From contig JAAFHJ010000003.1 in the NCBI GenBank assembly GCA_013298325.1, positions 1 to 33,943 on the forward strand: a DNA stretch of 33,943 nucleotides, read 5' to 3'. This document shows positions 16,001 through 24,682 of the stretch, piece by piece. The notes under the pieces are model-generated. The model saw only the letters and a list, made by a program, of their open reading frames with translations. It was not told the DNA's origin and did not search any database. Position numbers and translations under genes: made by a program. Numbering within the stretch: position 1 is the first letter of the stretch; each line of letters opens with the position of its first letter. This DNA comes from Myxococcales bacterium (GTDB lineage Bacteria; Myxococcota_A; Polyangia; Polyangiales; Polyangiaceae).

Positions 16001-18690
16001 CGGCCTGCGTCAGGGCGCGCGGAGACGGAGGCGTCGAGCCCCTCCTCGACGGTGCCCGGAGGCGGAAGGGTTGGCAAACCGCCCTCTTCTGGGGCGCCAC
16101 CATCCAATACTACCGGCTCGGCGACGTCCTTTGGCTCGGTACCGGCGAGGAAATTTTCATCCATGGTTTCCGGGTCATCGGCGAAGGGGAGCAATCCCGT
16201 TTTCTTGTCGACGGCGACGGTAACAATGCCAGAAGGTTTCGGAAAGTCGACGACCGGCTTCCCTTCCTCGGCCCCCTTCATGAAGGCGATCCATGGCGGG
16301 AGCGCAGTGACACCACCCGCTTCCCCCGCCCCGAGGGGGCGCCCGTCGTCAAAGCCGACCCAGCTCACGGCGACGAAATCGGGGGAAAAACCGGCAAACC
16401 ACGTATCTTTCGAATCGTTGCTCGTCCCCGTCTTTCCTGCGACCGGGCGGCCAAGGCTCTTCGCACGAGTCGCCGTTCCGTGGTCGACGACGCTCTTCAT
16501 CATATCGACAAGGAGCCATGCCTCGGCGTCATCCATCACCCGCTTCGGCGCGGCGCGCTCGGGGAGCGGCACTTCCTTGCCATCCGGGCCGATGATTCGC
16601 GTTACAAATCGAGGCTCTACGTAGGTTCCGAGGGTGGCGAACGTGGCGTAGGCGCCGGCGAGTTCGATCGGTTTGACCTCGTAGCTGCCAAGCGCGAGGG
16701 AGAGATCGGGTGCGAGCTTCGATTTGATTCCCAGCGCTTGGGCGAACGACACAATATTTGCTGGGCCGACGTCTTCCATGACCCGCACGGCGCCAACGTT
16801 CACCGAGTTCGCCAATACTTCGCGAAGCCGCAGCGGATCTTTCGCCGTCCACCCTTCGTAGTTTGAAGGTTTGTAATTTCCAAATGACTGCGGATTGATG
16901 TCGACCATACTCGCCGGCGTCCATCGGCGGCTCTTCAGGGCGTACCCGTAGAGGATCGGCTTAAAGGTCGATCCCGGCTGGCGTTCCGCCTGGTTGACGC
17001 GATCGAGTCCCGACGGGGCCCCTTCGTAGTTGCCGACGAGGGCAAGCACATCGCGGGTCCGTGCATCGAGCGCAACAAACGCCGCTTCGGGGCCAATTTC
17101 GAGACGAAGAGGGACCTTGTATCCCGGTTTTCCATCGGGCGGGGTGCTGTCGTTCTTTGCGTCTTTTCCATCCTTGCTTGCGGGCGGCGCAAGCAAGGAC
17201 ACCCGCACAAATGCCCCTGGCGGAGCAAACCCACTTGGTGCCAATTTTTGCGGATTGTAGCGCGGGTAATCGGCCAGTTTTACGACGCCGGTGACGTTAC
17301 CCACCTGAACGTCAAACGTCCCCGCAGCGTCATCGGCGGCCCCCACGATGCCGACGTAGGTTCGGTAGGCTTGCGGGGCGCCTTCCCAAGGCTTTTCCCA
17401 GCGACCGAGCGGCTTCGCCTTCCCCCGCTTGTCGAGAAGCTGGGGCACCTTGAGTGGGCCGGTGAGGCCTCGACGCTTGTCGAAGGCGACCAAATTGGTG
17501 ACGACGGCGTCGCGGGCGACGCGCTGGAGTTTCGGGTCGATCGTCGTCTCCACGGTGAAGCCGCCTCGCGTTGCCCGTTCTGGCTCCAAATCGTGAAGAA
17601 GTCTGCGAACGTAGCTCACCACTTCCGGCGCGAGTTCGTCGTGGGTTTCCGCGATAGCTGCAAGATGCACCGTCTCGACGCGGGCCGCTTCGAAGTCGGC
17701 CTCGGCGCCGCGAAAGAACCCCTTCGCGTTCATCTGGTCGAGGACGAAGGCGCGTCGCTCAAGGGCGCGCTTGGGGTCCTTCCGGGGGGAACAGCTCTCG
17801 GGGCAAGCGATCGTTCCTGCGAGAAGGGCCGCCTCGGCAATGGAGAGATCCTTGGCACTCTTGCCGAAGCTATCGCGTGCCGCCTCCTCGATGCCGTAAC
17901 GACCACGCCCGAAGTAGATGTGGTTCAAATACAGTTCGAGGATTTCATCTTTCGACAAAGTCTGCTCGAGCCGGCGAGCAAGAAGCGCCTCACGAACTTT
18001 GCGACGGAAGGACTTTTCCGGGTCGAGAAGGACGTTCTTGACCACCTGCTGGGTGATCGTCGAGCCCCCCTGCTTCCACTTTCCGTGGCGAAGATTCACG
18101 AGCATCGCGCGAAAAATACCAATATAATTGAGACCTTCGTGCTCGTAAAAGTTGGCATCCTCTGCGGCGAGAGCGGCGAGCTTTACGTGGGGAGGAAGGT
18201 CCCCGATCGGGACGACGGTACGGCGCTCCGTGAAGACTTCGGCCAAGATGGTCTTGTCGCGGCCGAGGATCCGCGTCACCTGCGGCGGCTTATAATTACC
18301 TTTGAGTTCCTTAACTTCAGGCAGCTCTCCTTCGAGCTTTCGCACGTAGAGGGCAAGGGCGATCCCGGCACCAACCGCAAGTGCAAGCCCAAAGAGGGCG
18401 ACCGTTCGAAGAACGTAAAGGGCGCGACGGAACATGCTGGGCTTGGCCGTTCGCTCCGCCCGTCGAAGAGTCGACGGTTTGCGGGGTTCCTCGGCGTCCT
18501 CGGAAACGTCGCGGACGTTCACCCGATTCCGCGCCGAAACCTCCCGGTCGCGGCGCGGAGCCGTCGCGAGAGACGGCGGGCCCACAACGACAGGCGCCTC
18601 CGCCCTCGATTTTGCGGGGTCCCTCTCCGTCGGCGCGAAGGCATCCTCCGATGGAGGCGGCGAATTCGAAGGATCTTCCGGGCGCTTCAC
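15997..18690 (-). CDS. mrcA: Class A penicillin-binding protein (PBP1A-like)
   Basis: 897 residues from a GTG at 18690. A long charged and Pro-rich cytosolic N-terminus (about 90 residues) precedes a single TM helix (about 91-115). The glycosyltransferase-51 domain follows with AAEDANFYEHEG (catalytic Glu177), GGSTITQQ (208-215) and RRKVREALLARRLE. The transpeptidase has SxxK at Ser574-Lys577 (GSTFKP), SxN at Ser629-Asn631 and KTG at 753-755 (GKTGTSND). It polymerises and cross-links peptidoglycan in the periplasm. It lies 60 bp downstream of the Ser/Thr kinase gene, where a 5-bp GCGGG/CCCGC stem without a T-run (18732-18748) occurs, and it overlaps the histidine kinase. The long N-terminal tail could be a kinase target; this is inference. 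Confidence 0.97.
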   Translation of the reverse strand: MKRPEDPSNSPPPSEDAFAPTERDPAKSRAEAPVVVGPPSLATAPRRDREVSARNRVNVRDVSEDAEEPRKPSTLRRAERTAKPSMFRRALYVLRTVALFGLALAVGAGIALALYVRKLEGELPEVKELKGNYKPPQVTRILGRDKTILAEVFTERRTVVPIGDLPPHVKLAALAAEDANFYEHEGLNYIGIFRAMLVNLRHGKWKQGGSTITQQVVKNVLLDPEKSFRRKVREALLARRLEQTLSKDEILELYLNHIYFGRGRYGIEEAARDSFGKSAKDLSIAEAALLAGTIACPESCSPRKDPKRALERRAFVLDQMNAKGFFRGAEADFEAARVETVHLAAIAETHDELAPEVVSYVRRLLHDLEPERATRGGFTVETTIDPKLQRVARDAVVTNLVAFDKRRGLTGPLKVPQLLDKRGKAKPLGRWEKPWEGAPQAYRTYVGIVGAADDAAGTFDVQVGNVTGVVKLADYPRYNPQKLAPSGFAPPGAFVRVSLLAPPASKDGKDAKNDSTPPDGKPGYKVPLRLEIGPEAAFVALDARTRDVLALVGNYEGAPSGLDRVNQAERQPGSTFKPILYGYALKSRRWTPASMVDINPQSFGNYKPSNYEGWTAKDPLRLREVLANSVNVGAVRVMEDVGPANIVSFAQALGIKSKLAPDLSLALGSYEVKPIELAGAYATFATLGTYVEPRFVTRIIGPDGKEVPLPERAAPKRVMDDAEAWLLVDMMKSVVDHGTATRAKSLGRPVAGKTGTSNDSKDTWFAGFSPDFVAVSWVGFDDGRPLGAGEAGGVTALPPWIAFMKGAEEGKPVVDFPKPSGIVTVAVDKKTGLLPFADDPETMDENFLAGTEPKDVAEPVVLDGGAPEEGGLPTLPPPGTVEEGLDASVSARPDAGR

Positions 18691-18750
18691 GGCGCGGAGC
18701 GTAGTCCTATCTGAACAATTTACGCCAGAATGCGGGGATTTTGCCCGCTG

Positions 18751-19989
18751 TCAGTGGCGGAACAGGAGGGCCGCAGCGCCGATGCCGATGGCGAGACCGG
18801 CAAAGAAGAGCACGTAGGAAGGGATGGTCGAACGCGGGGCCGGCGCCGCCACAGGCTCCGGTGCAAGCGCCGGTGGGGCGGCGGCGAGCGCTGGCGCCGG
18901 GACCGAGCGTTGGCGAATGCCACTCTGGCCGCGAGGAACCGGCTCGGCGTCGGTCTCCGAAGAGCCGCGGAGATCGGGCAGTTTCGCGGACGCCGCCACC
19001 GAGGTCGCCGCGGGCGGGGCCGACGCAGGGAGGAGGCTGATGGAACTTGGGAGGGAAATGTCGGTCGCGAGGGCGAGGAGCGCATCGCCGAACTCGGCTG
19101 CAGACGAGAAGCGATCCTCGGGCCGCTTCGCGAGCGCGCGCTCAACGAGTTGAACGAGCGCCTTCGGGAACTTGAGTCCGTCGACGCGCTCGTCGAGGGG
19201 GATCGGCGGGGCCGAAGCGTGCATCTTCAAGAAATCGTTGGGAGAACGAGCGTCGAAGGGCAGCTTCCCCGTTAAGGTTTCGTAGAGAATCACAGCAAGC
19301 GCATAGACGTCGCTCGCCGGGCTGAGCGGGAGCGCCTGCGCCTGCTCCGGGCTCATGAACTCGGGCGTTCCGAAGACCATCCCCTCCTTCGTGAGCTGGA
19401 TCGATTCGGGGCCGACCTCCCTCGGTGAGACCTTCGCGAGACCGAAATCGAGAACCTTCACGAAGTCGTTCGTCGGCCCCTTCGCACAAACGAATAAGTT
19501 CTCCGGCTTCAAATCCCGATGAATGATCCCGGATAGGTGTGCCTCATCGAGCGCGAAGGCGGCCTGCGCAACGATCCGGAGGGCGCGGGCCGGAGCCAAG
19601 GGACCGCTGCTTCGGACGACGCCGTGAAGGTTCTTCCCCTCCAAGAGCTCCATCACGATGCAGAGTACACCCTCTTCAATTTCGCCAAAGTGTAGGACTC
19701 GGACGGTATTCGGGTGGGACAGGTGACTCATCGCTCGCGCCTCGCGGCGGAAGCGTGCGGCGAGGTCTTGACGGCCGGTAAGGCGCGCGTGGAGCACCTT
19801 CACAGCGACGAAGCGGTTCATCTCCGGCTGGAAGGCCTTGTAGACCGCGCCCATTCCGCCCGCGCCGATGCGCTCCTGAATCTCGTATTGAGCGTCGAAA
19901 ATCGTCTTGCCGATAAATGGATCGGCACGGCCCGCCGACGCGCCAGTTGCGCCTGCACTCGTCGTCGGGGAAGGGTCGGCGGTCGCCAT
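18751..19989 (-). CDS. Hanks-type Ser/Thr protein kinase with C-terminal membrane anchor
   Basis: 412 residues. The kinase domain spans about 36-305: glycine loop IGAGGMGAVY (41-50), VAVK with Lys64, HRDLKPEN with Asp159, DFGLA with Asp181, the GTPEFMSPEQ activation-segment end and SDVYALAVILYE. All catalytic residues are intact. A Pro/Ala/Ser-rich juxtamembrane segment (about 312-390) leads to one TM helix (about 391-410) and ends almost at the membrane, so there is no PASTA or other external sensor. It is the first gene of a likely minus-strand unit with a class A PBP and a histidine kinase. A near-consensus promoter lies 12-40 bp upstream of its ATG and predicts an almost leaderless message. 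Confidence 0.96.
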   Translation of the reverse strand: MATADPSPTTSAGATGASAGRADPFIGKTIFDAQYEIQERIGAGGMGAVYKAFQPEMNRFVAVKVLHARLTGRQDLAARFRREARAMSHLSHPNTVRVLHFGEIEEGVLCIVMELLEGKNLHGVVRSSGPLAPARALRIVAQAAFALDEAHLSGIIHRDLKPENLFVCAKGPTNDFVKVLDFGLAKVSPREVGPESIQLTKEGMVFGTPEFMSPEQAQALPLSPASDVYALAVILYETLTGKLPFDARSPNDFLKMHASAPPIPLDERVDGLKFPKALVQLVERALAKRPEDRFSSAAEFGDALLALATDISLPSSISLLPASAPPAATSVAASAKLPDLRGSSETDAEPVPRGQSGIRQRSVPAPALAAAPPALAPEPVAAPAPRSTIPSYVLFFAGLAIGIGAAALLFRH

Positions 19990-20000
19990 GCGGTTTGCCT

Positions 20001-20029
20001 ACTACAGCCACAGCGCGGTGCACTGTCAA
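20001..20029 (-). promoter_or_regulatory. Near-consensus sigma70 promoter of the kinase-PBP operon
   Basis: Minus-strand TTGACA (20029-20024), a perfect -35 hexamer, is followed after exactly 17 bp by TGTAGT (20006-20001), a 4-of-6 match to TATAAT. The predicted transcription start is around 19993-19995, only about 4-6 nt before ATG 19989, so the kinase message would be nearly leaderless. The 69-bp interval is shared with the divergent pgeF gene. Confidence 0.65.
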
Positions 20030-20058
20030 ACCCAGAATCTCACGCTATCGTCGGTGCC

Positions 20059-20772
20059 ATGCCTGCCCCCGTGCTTCTCGCTCCACTCCTCGCATCCTTC
20101 CGGCACGGCTTCAGCCTTCGGAGCGCGCAGGTGCCGACCGACCACACGTTCGAAGCGCCAGAACGCGCGGCGGCTCTCGTCGCCTTCCGGGCGGCAACCG
20201 GCCTTGGCGCAGTCCGGCAGACGAAGCAGGTCCATGGCGCCACCATTGTCGAAGGCTCGGCGAGCACCGAGCAGACGGAAGCGGACGGACTTCTTTCATT
20301 TCCTGGTGGCTCCGCCGTCGGTGTACGCACCGCCGACTGCGTGCCGATCCTCCTGGCCGATCGGGTTTCCGGGGCGGTCGCTGCCGTTCACGCCGGTTGG
20401 CGAGGCGTTGTCGCCGGGATCGCGCCCGCGGCGGTCGCTGGACTCGGTAGCCGCCCGGGCAGCATCCTGGCGGCGATCGGCCCCGCGATCGGGCCCTGCT
20501 GCTTCGAGGTTGGCCTTGAGGTCGTCGACGCACTCGTCGACGGCGGGGCGATGCCGGAAGATCGTCGCTTCGCGAATGGACGATCGGGTGCCGGGAAACC
20601 GCTCGTCGATCTCCGGGCATGCGTCGCCTTTCAATTGGAGAAAAATGGGATTTCAAAGGCAGCAATTGCGCTCGTAGGCGGCTGTACCTACTGCGATGCC
20701 CAGTACCATTCCTTCCGGAGGGACGGCGCCGCCTCTGGAAGGATGCTAGCTGCGATCGCTCCAAATTCTTGA
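20059..20772 (+). CDS. pgeF: PgeF/YfiH-family multicopper-like purine nucleoside phosphorylase (laccase-domain protein)
   Basis: 237 residues from ATG 20059. The motifs of PF02578 are all present: TKQVHGATI with His59, EADGLLS, VGVRTADCVPILL with Cys94, AAVHAGWRGVVAGI with His111, IGPAIGPCCFEV (140-151) and the C-terminal GGCTYCD...YHSFRRDG..SGRM. Proteins of this family phosphorolyse purine nucleosides through the His-Cys-His zinc site and in some bacteria help control peptidoglycan precursor fidelity (PgeF). That makes the position head-to-head with the kinase-PBP unit suggestive, but the link is inference. The gene is convergent with the pseudokinase gene, with 7 bp between stops. Confidence 0.95.
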   Translation: MPAPVLLAPLLASFRHGFSLRSAQVPTDHTFEAPERAAALVAFRAATGLGAVRQTKQVHGATIVEGSASTEQTEADGLLSFPGGSAVGVRTADCVPILLADRVSGAVAAVHAGWRGVVAGIAPAAVAGLGSRPGSILAAIGPAIGPCCFEVGLEVVDALVDGGAMPEDRRFANGRSGAGKPLVDLRACVAFQLEKNGISKAAIALVGGCTYCDAQYHSFRRDGAASGRMLAAIAPNS

Positions 20773-20779
20773 AATACTA

Positions 20780-22435
20780 CTATTTAACGCGAAAGAAGAC
20801 CGCAAGTAGCGCCACAACAACGGCAATCCCAGCGATCACCCACGGAAGAATGGGGCCACGTGGTGGGGGCGGCGGGGCGAGAGAGATTTGTAGGGCGGAA
20901 ATACGCGGGAGCGAGCGACTTGCGCGTGAAGGTTCCGAGGACCGTAGGGGCCCCGGCGGCTCGCTCCGCGCGCCATTCCGGCGTGCCGCCTCCAGCTCAG
21001 CGTCATGGCTGGAAACCGGCATTGAACCGCTCGCAGGTCGCGCGGATGGGGCGGGGAGTTCGAGGGCCGCCACCGGAACGTCGATCGGAGGCGAGGAAGG
21101 CCGCGCCGCCAGCGATGACGGAACCTGCGAAAGAAGCGATGGAATTGGCCGAACCGTCCCCGGTGGCAAGAGCGATGGAACCGGGCGACGGGCGACGGGC
21201 TCTAGCGGCGGAAGCACGCCCCTCGGTTCGCCCGCGTCGGCCGCGACGACTTCGGGCGAGGGCGGCGGGAAACTAAAATTCGGAAGATTTTCTGGAAGAT
21301 TCAAAGAGAGTAAAAGCTCAGCACTTTGACTCTTTGTATCAATTTTTCCAGCGACACTCGCCGAGACAGGATCGGAGATCACGCGCGCAGACTCGGGCGG
21401 CTCCGAGAGCGGTGCGGCCGGTGTTGAACGCGTTCGTGAAGAACTCCGCGCCGTCTCCTGCTTCGCGGACGGACGCGTATCTTGGTGGCCCCCGGCCCGA
21501 GCAAGTGCCAATAAAAATTCGGAAACATCTGAGAACCGGTCTTCGGGGCGGGGCGCCAGTGCTCGCGCGAGAGCTTCGAGAACTCCAGTCGCTCCGTCAC
21601 CAGCGTCGGCGCGGCGGGCAAGAAGGAGAGTGTCGTACGGCTCCCCTTTTGCGCATTGAAGAGCGCCTCTAAGGGTCGTCGGTCGACGAAGAGGTCCCCC
21701 AAATAAGATGGCAGAAAGTACCGCAGCAAATGCAAACTGATCGGAGCGCGCGTCGGGTAGCTCTCCAGCAGCCGTCTCCGGCGCGGCATACGCCAAGTGA
21801 GAAATCGGCCGTTGCTCGGGCGGGATCCGGGCGACGAGCTCGGCGCCGACGAACCCGAGGACAGTCGCCGGTTCACAAAATAGGTTCTCGGGGCGGAGAT
21901 CGCCGTGAATCACGCCCAGCCGGTGGGCGTGAACGAGAGCGTCGCCCAGGGGATCGGCCACTGCCATCATCCGCGCGCGCCGCGACGTGGCTGACGCGAT
22001 GTGCCCGCCTGCTGTGAGGCTGTTCGACGGCCGATTTCTCGCCAATTCCAAGGAAAGAGGCAGGCCGGCTGGCAACAACCGGGCGACCCAGGGGACGCCG
22101 TCGTCGGTCGCGCCGTCGTCGAGGATCGGAGGGAGCGCGTGATGGTGGACCCGGGAAGTGGCGAGGCTCTCCCGTCGAAACGCAGCAGTAAGCGACGCGT
22201 CGGCGGAGAATACCGCGCGGACGACCTCAATCAGCGCACGTGCCTTCTTGCGACCGACCGCCACGTAGGTGTCGGCGATGAGCGTCGATGAAGCGCGTTC
22301 TTCCAGGGTCCACCGCCCGCAGGATGTCCCGCTGCGATCGCCGCCTCTTTCGCCGGTCGACGCCATCGGCGGCGGGGAGTACCACGACGAGGCACTCGTT
22401 GTCGTGGCCAGCGTAGTGGGGGCGGAAACTCTCAT
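20780..22435 (-). CDS. Membrane-anchored Ser/Thr pseudokinase
   Basis: The frame opens at ATG 22498 (572 residues), but that start leaves only 3 bp to the divergent lipoprotein gene. ATG 22435 (551 residues) or ATG 22366 is more likely. Numbered from 22498, a kinase fold is recognisable at about 63-335, with HGDLRPEN (198-205), YAAPET (237-242), SDQFAFAAVL and RPEDRFSD. The catalytic apparatus is broken: the glycine loop is replaced by ERASSTLIAD, the beta-3 lysine by Glu91 in RALIEVV, and DFG by GFV (215-217). A Pro/Ser-rich region (about 340-540) leads to one TM helix (about 547-567) near the C-terminus, the same layout as the intact kinase at 18751. It may be a scaffold or allosteric partner. 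Confidence 0.85.
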   Translation of the reverse strand: MRVSAPTTLATTTSASSWYSPPPMASTGERGGDRSGTSCGRWTLEERASSTLIADTYVAVGRKKARALIEVVRAVFSADASLTAAFRRESLATSRVHHHALPPILDDGATDDGVPWVARLLPAGLPLSLELARNRPSNSLTAGGHIASATSRRARMMAVADPLGDALVHAHRLGVIHGDLRPENLFCEPATVLGFVGAELVARIPPEQRPISHLAYAAPETAAGELPDARSDQFAFAAVLSAILFGGPLRRPTTLRGALQCAKGEPYDTLLLARRADAGDGATGVLEALARALAPRPEDRFSDVSEFLLALARAGGHQDTRPSAKQETARSSSRTRSTPAAPLSEPPESARVISDPVSASVAGKIDTKSQSAELLLSLNLPENLPNFSFPPPSPEVVAADAGEPRGVLPPLEPVARRPVPSLLPPGTVRPIPSLLSQVPSSLAARPSSPPIDVPVAALELPAPSARPASGSMPVSSHDAELEAARRNGARSEPPGPLRSSEPSRASRSLPRISALQISLAPPPPPRGPILPWVIAGIAVVVALLAVFFRVK

Positions 22436-22501
22436 TATCTTTAGATTAGTTTGTGACCGTTCGCGACGCCCATCGCTACGGGGCATGCTACGTTTCATCC
22501 T

Positions 22502-24154
22502 ATGGCGACGGTTTTCTCAGCACACGGCACGCGCCCCTTCGGCCTCGCAGTCGGTCTTGCCGTTTCGCTTCTCGCAGCGCTCTCCGCCTGCAGCAGCGAA
22601 GATGCCGCCCCCGCAGGCTCCCAAGCGAACGGGACCGCGTGCGTCGATGCATCGACGTGTGGAGGCGGCGTCTGCCTGGAGGGGGTCTGCCGGCCGGGGT
22701 CGGCGACTGACAAAGTCCGGAACAACGGCGAGACCGATGTCGACTGCGGGGGGACCTCGGCGCCGCCGTGTGCGACAGGCCTCGGCTGCGCGGTCGACAA
22801 CGACTGCGTCGATCGGGTCTGTACCGGCGGAAAATGTGCACTCCCGAGCGGGACCGACGGACGAAAAAACGGCCAAGAAACCGACCTCGATTGCGGCGGT
22901 CCGATCGCCGCAAAATGCCCGACTGGGCTCGCCTGCAACGCCAACAATGACTGTGTGAGTCGACGATGCAACAGCGGGCGTTGCGCGGAGGGCCTCCCGG
23001 ACAATGGCGTCGCCGATGGCGATGAAACAGACATTGATTGCGGCGGAACGAAGGCCCCCAAATGCTATTCCGGACGCATTTGTTCAGCGGCCACCGACTG
23101 CGAAAGCGGTGTTTGTACTACCGCACTCTGTGCTGCACCCACGGCGGCCGATGGCGTGAAGAACGGGACCGAAAGCGACGTCGACTGCGGCGGAACCTCC
23201 GGTGTGAAGTGCGCGGTGGGTAAGCGTTGCAACGCCCACATCGACTGCGCGAGCGAGGGCTGCGACTACAAAGGAACCTGTATTGCTGCGCGTAGTTGCG
23301 CGGCCCACTACGGCGGCGACACGTGCGGCGTCGGCGAGCCGTGGCTCCTCGATGGCGCCGGGAATCAAGTTCCCGATCCGGCGATGAAACACGAGAGTTG
23401 TTGCACGTCGCTGCCGGTGCCCGGAGTCGCGGGGACCCTCGACAAGTACCTGGTTACTTCCGGCCGTATCCAGCAGTTCATGGCTCGCGTTGATGGAAAT
23501 GTGCGCGGGTATGTGCAGGCGAATCCGCCCGCGGGATGGAACCCCGCCTGGAACAGCTATGTCCCGGCAGGCTGGAACGACGTCGCTCAGTTGCTGGGTG
23601 CCGGAACGACGGGGGCCGGAGAAGCGGCCGGCTGCTACCTCCGCGGCAACGGTGGGCGAACGTTCTGGCTTCCGACGAAAGCAAATACCGTCGACAATGG
23701 CGATATCGACCACGGATTTTCCAAGGACGTGCTCGATACAAAGGCACAAAATTGCTTTACGGGCCCCATTCTCGCAGCCTTCTGCGCGTGGGATGGGGGG
23801 CGACTACCGACGATGGGCGAGCTTCGCGCCGCCCTCGGTGGGCGGACCTACCCCTGGGGAAACACGGCGTGGAACCCCGATCTTGCGATCTTCAACAAGC
23901 TCTACGCGTGGCCGACCTACCCCCAGAACGCCGACCTCGACCGAACGGCGCTGATCGCCGCACCGGGGCGCCGCCCGCTCGGGTATGGGCCGTTTGGGCA
24001 CGCCGATTTGGCCGGACTCCTCTTTGAATATTCGGCAGGACTCACCGTTGCTTTGTGGCAAGGATCCTTTGAAGGCCACGCGATTTCGATGAGCGACTAC
24101 GCGGTAACCCCCGCTCGAAAATACTGGGCTATTGGCGGTCGCTGCGCCCGCTAA
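22502..24154 (+). CDS. Lipoprotein with cysteine-rich repeats and C-terminal FGE/SUMF1-like domain
   Basis: 550 residues. The signal peptide ends in LLAALSAC, a canonical lipobox with lipidated Cys30. An opening cysteine cluster is followed by four repeats built on NG-ETD-DCGG...C..G..C....DC.S..C...C (about residues 70-265), probably disulfide-stabilised. The C-terminal part (about 305-550) has an FGE-sulfatase/C-type-lectin-like layout: LDKYLVTSGRIQQF, AAFCAWDGGRLPTMGELRAALGG, TYPWGN, ADLAGLLFEYSAG and a final AIGGRCAR. Such domains in myxobacterial surface proteins are usually not sulfatase activators, and I see no basis for assigning catalysis. The gene is divergent from the pseudokinase gene across a short AT-rich gap. 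Confidence 0.88.
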   Translation: MATVFSAHGTRPFGLAVGLAVSLLAALSACSSEDAAPAGSQANGTACVDASTCGGGVCLEGVCRPGSATDKVRNNGETDVDCGGTSAPPCATGLGCAVDNDCVDRVCTGGKCALPSGTDGRKNGQETDLDCGGPIAAKCPTGLACNANNDCVSRRCNSGRCAEGLPDNGVADGDETDIDCGGTKAPKCYSGRICSAATDCESGVCTTALCAAPTAADGVKNGTESDVDCGGTSGVKCAVGKRCNAHIDCASEGCDYKGTCIAARSCAAHYGGDTCGVGEPWLLDGAGNQVPDPAMKHESCCTSLPVPGVAGTLDKYLVTSGRIQQFMARVDGNVRGYVQANPPAGWNPAWNSYVPAGWNDVAQLLGAGTTGAGEAAGCYLRGNGGRTFWLPTKANTVDNGDIDHGFSKDVLDTKAQNCFTGPILAAFCAWDGGRLPTMGELRAALGGRTYPWGNTAWNPDLAIFNKLYAWPTYPQNADLDRTALIAAPGRRPLGYGPFGHADLAGLLFEYSAGLTVALWQGSFEGHAISMSDYAVTPARKYWAIGGRCAR

Positions 24155-24164
24155 GCACCTGAAT

Positions 24165-24614
24165 TCAAAGGTTATCTACCGTCTTTTCGCGGGGGAGAAC
24201 GATGTTGTAGACCCCCTTCCCCGTCGCGACGTATTCGGTCGGTGCGTCGGCGTGGAAGACGAACATATCGGCTACGCCGACGCGACTTCCTACGCGAACC
24301 ACACGCGCTTCTGCGTACAGATCAATCAGGCGTCCGGGGCGCAGGTAGTCGATGCGCATGTCGATGGTCGAGACGCGGCTGCGCGGGTCATCGGCGTAGG
24401 TCCAGACCGCGAGGCCGCCGGCGACGTCGGCGAGGGTGGCGGCGAGTCCCCCGTGGAGGGCGGGCCTCGTCGGATCACCAATGAAATCTTCGCGAAACGG
24501 GACGCGGATGCGGCAGTAACCGCGCTCTGCCACTTCAAACTGCATCCCGAGGAAGCGATTGAAGGGAACGGCGTTCTGCATGACTTCGCGAAGGAGTTCC
24601 GGATCGATTCCCAT
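24165..24614 (-). CDS. PaaI-type hotdog acyl-CoA thioesterase
   Basis: 149 residues from ATG 24614; a longer in-frame extension to 24800 is Arg-rich and overlaps the next gene, so it was not used. The hotdog fold motif ALHGGLAATLADVAGGLAVW (52-71) contains the HGG turn and the Asp63 expected for PaaI/YdiI thioesterases. It is preceded by FNRFLGMQFEVAERGYCRIRVPF and followed by STIDMRIDYLRPG, also typical. It hydrolyses acyl-CoA thioesters in the cytosol; the substrate is unknown. It is the last gene of a minus-strand trio with the zinc-ribbon/SH3-like protein and the THUMP methyltransferase, and its stop is 10 bp from the convergent lipoprotein stop. Confidence 0.9.
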   Translation of the reverse strand: MGIDPELLREVMQNAVPFNRFLGMQFEVAERGYCRIRVPFREDFIGDPTRPALHGGLAATLADVAGGLAVWTYADDPRSRVSTIDMRIDYLRPGRLIDLYAEARVVRVGSRVGVADMFVFHADAPTEYVATGKGVYNIVLPREKTVDNL

Positions 24615-24682
24615 GCCGACGCCATGTAGGCGCCGCCACCCCCGAAGGGCGCGGTATTTTTGCAGGAGCCGACTGCAGATTC

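Noticed and set aside
17248..18714. 488-codon plus-strand open frame
   Set aside because: Antisense to the class A PBP gene with all catalytic motifs intact on the minus strand.
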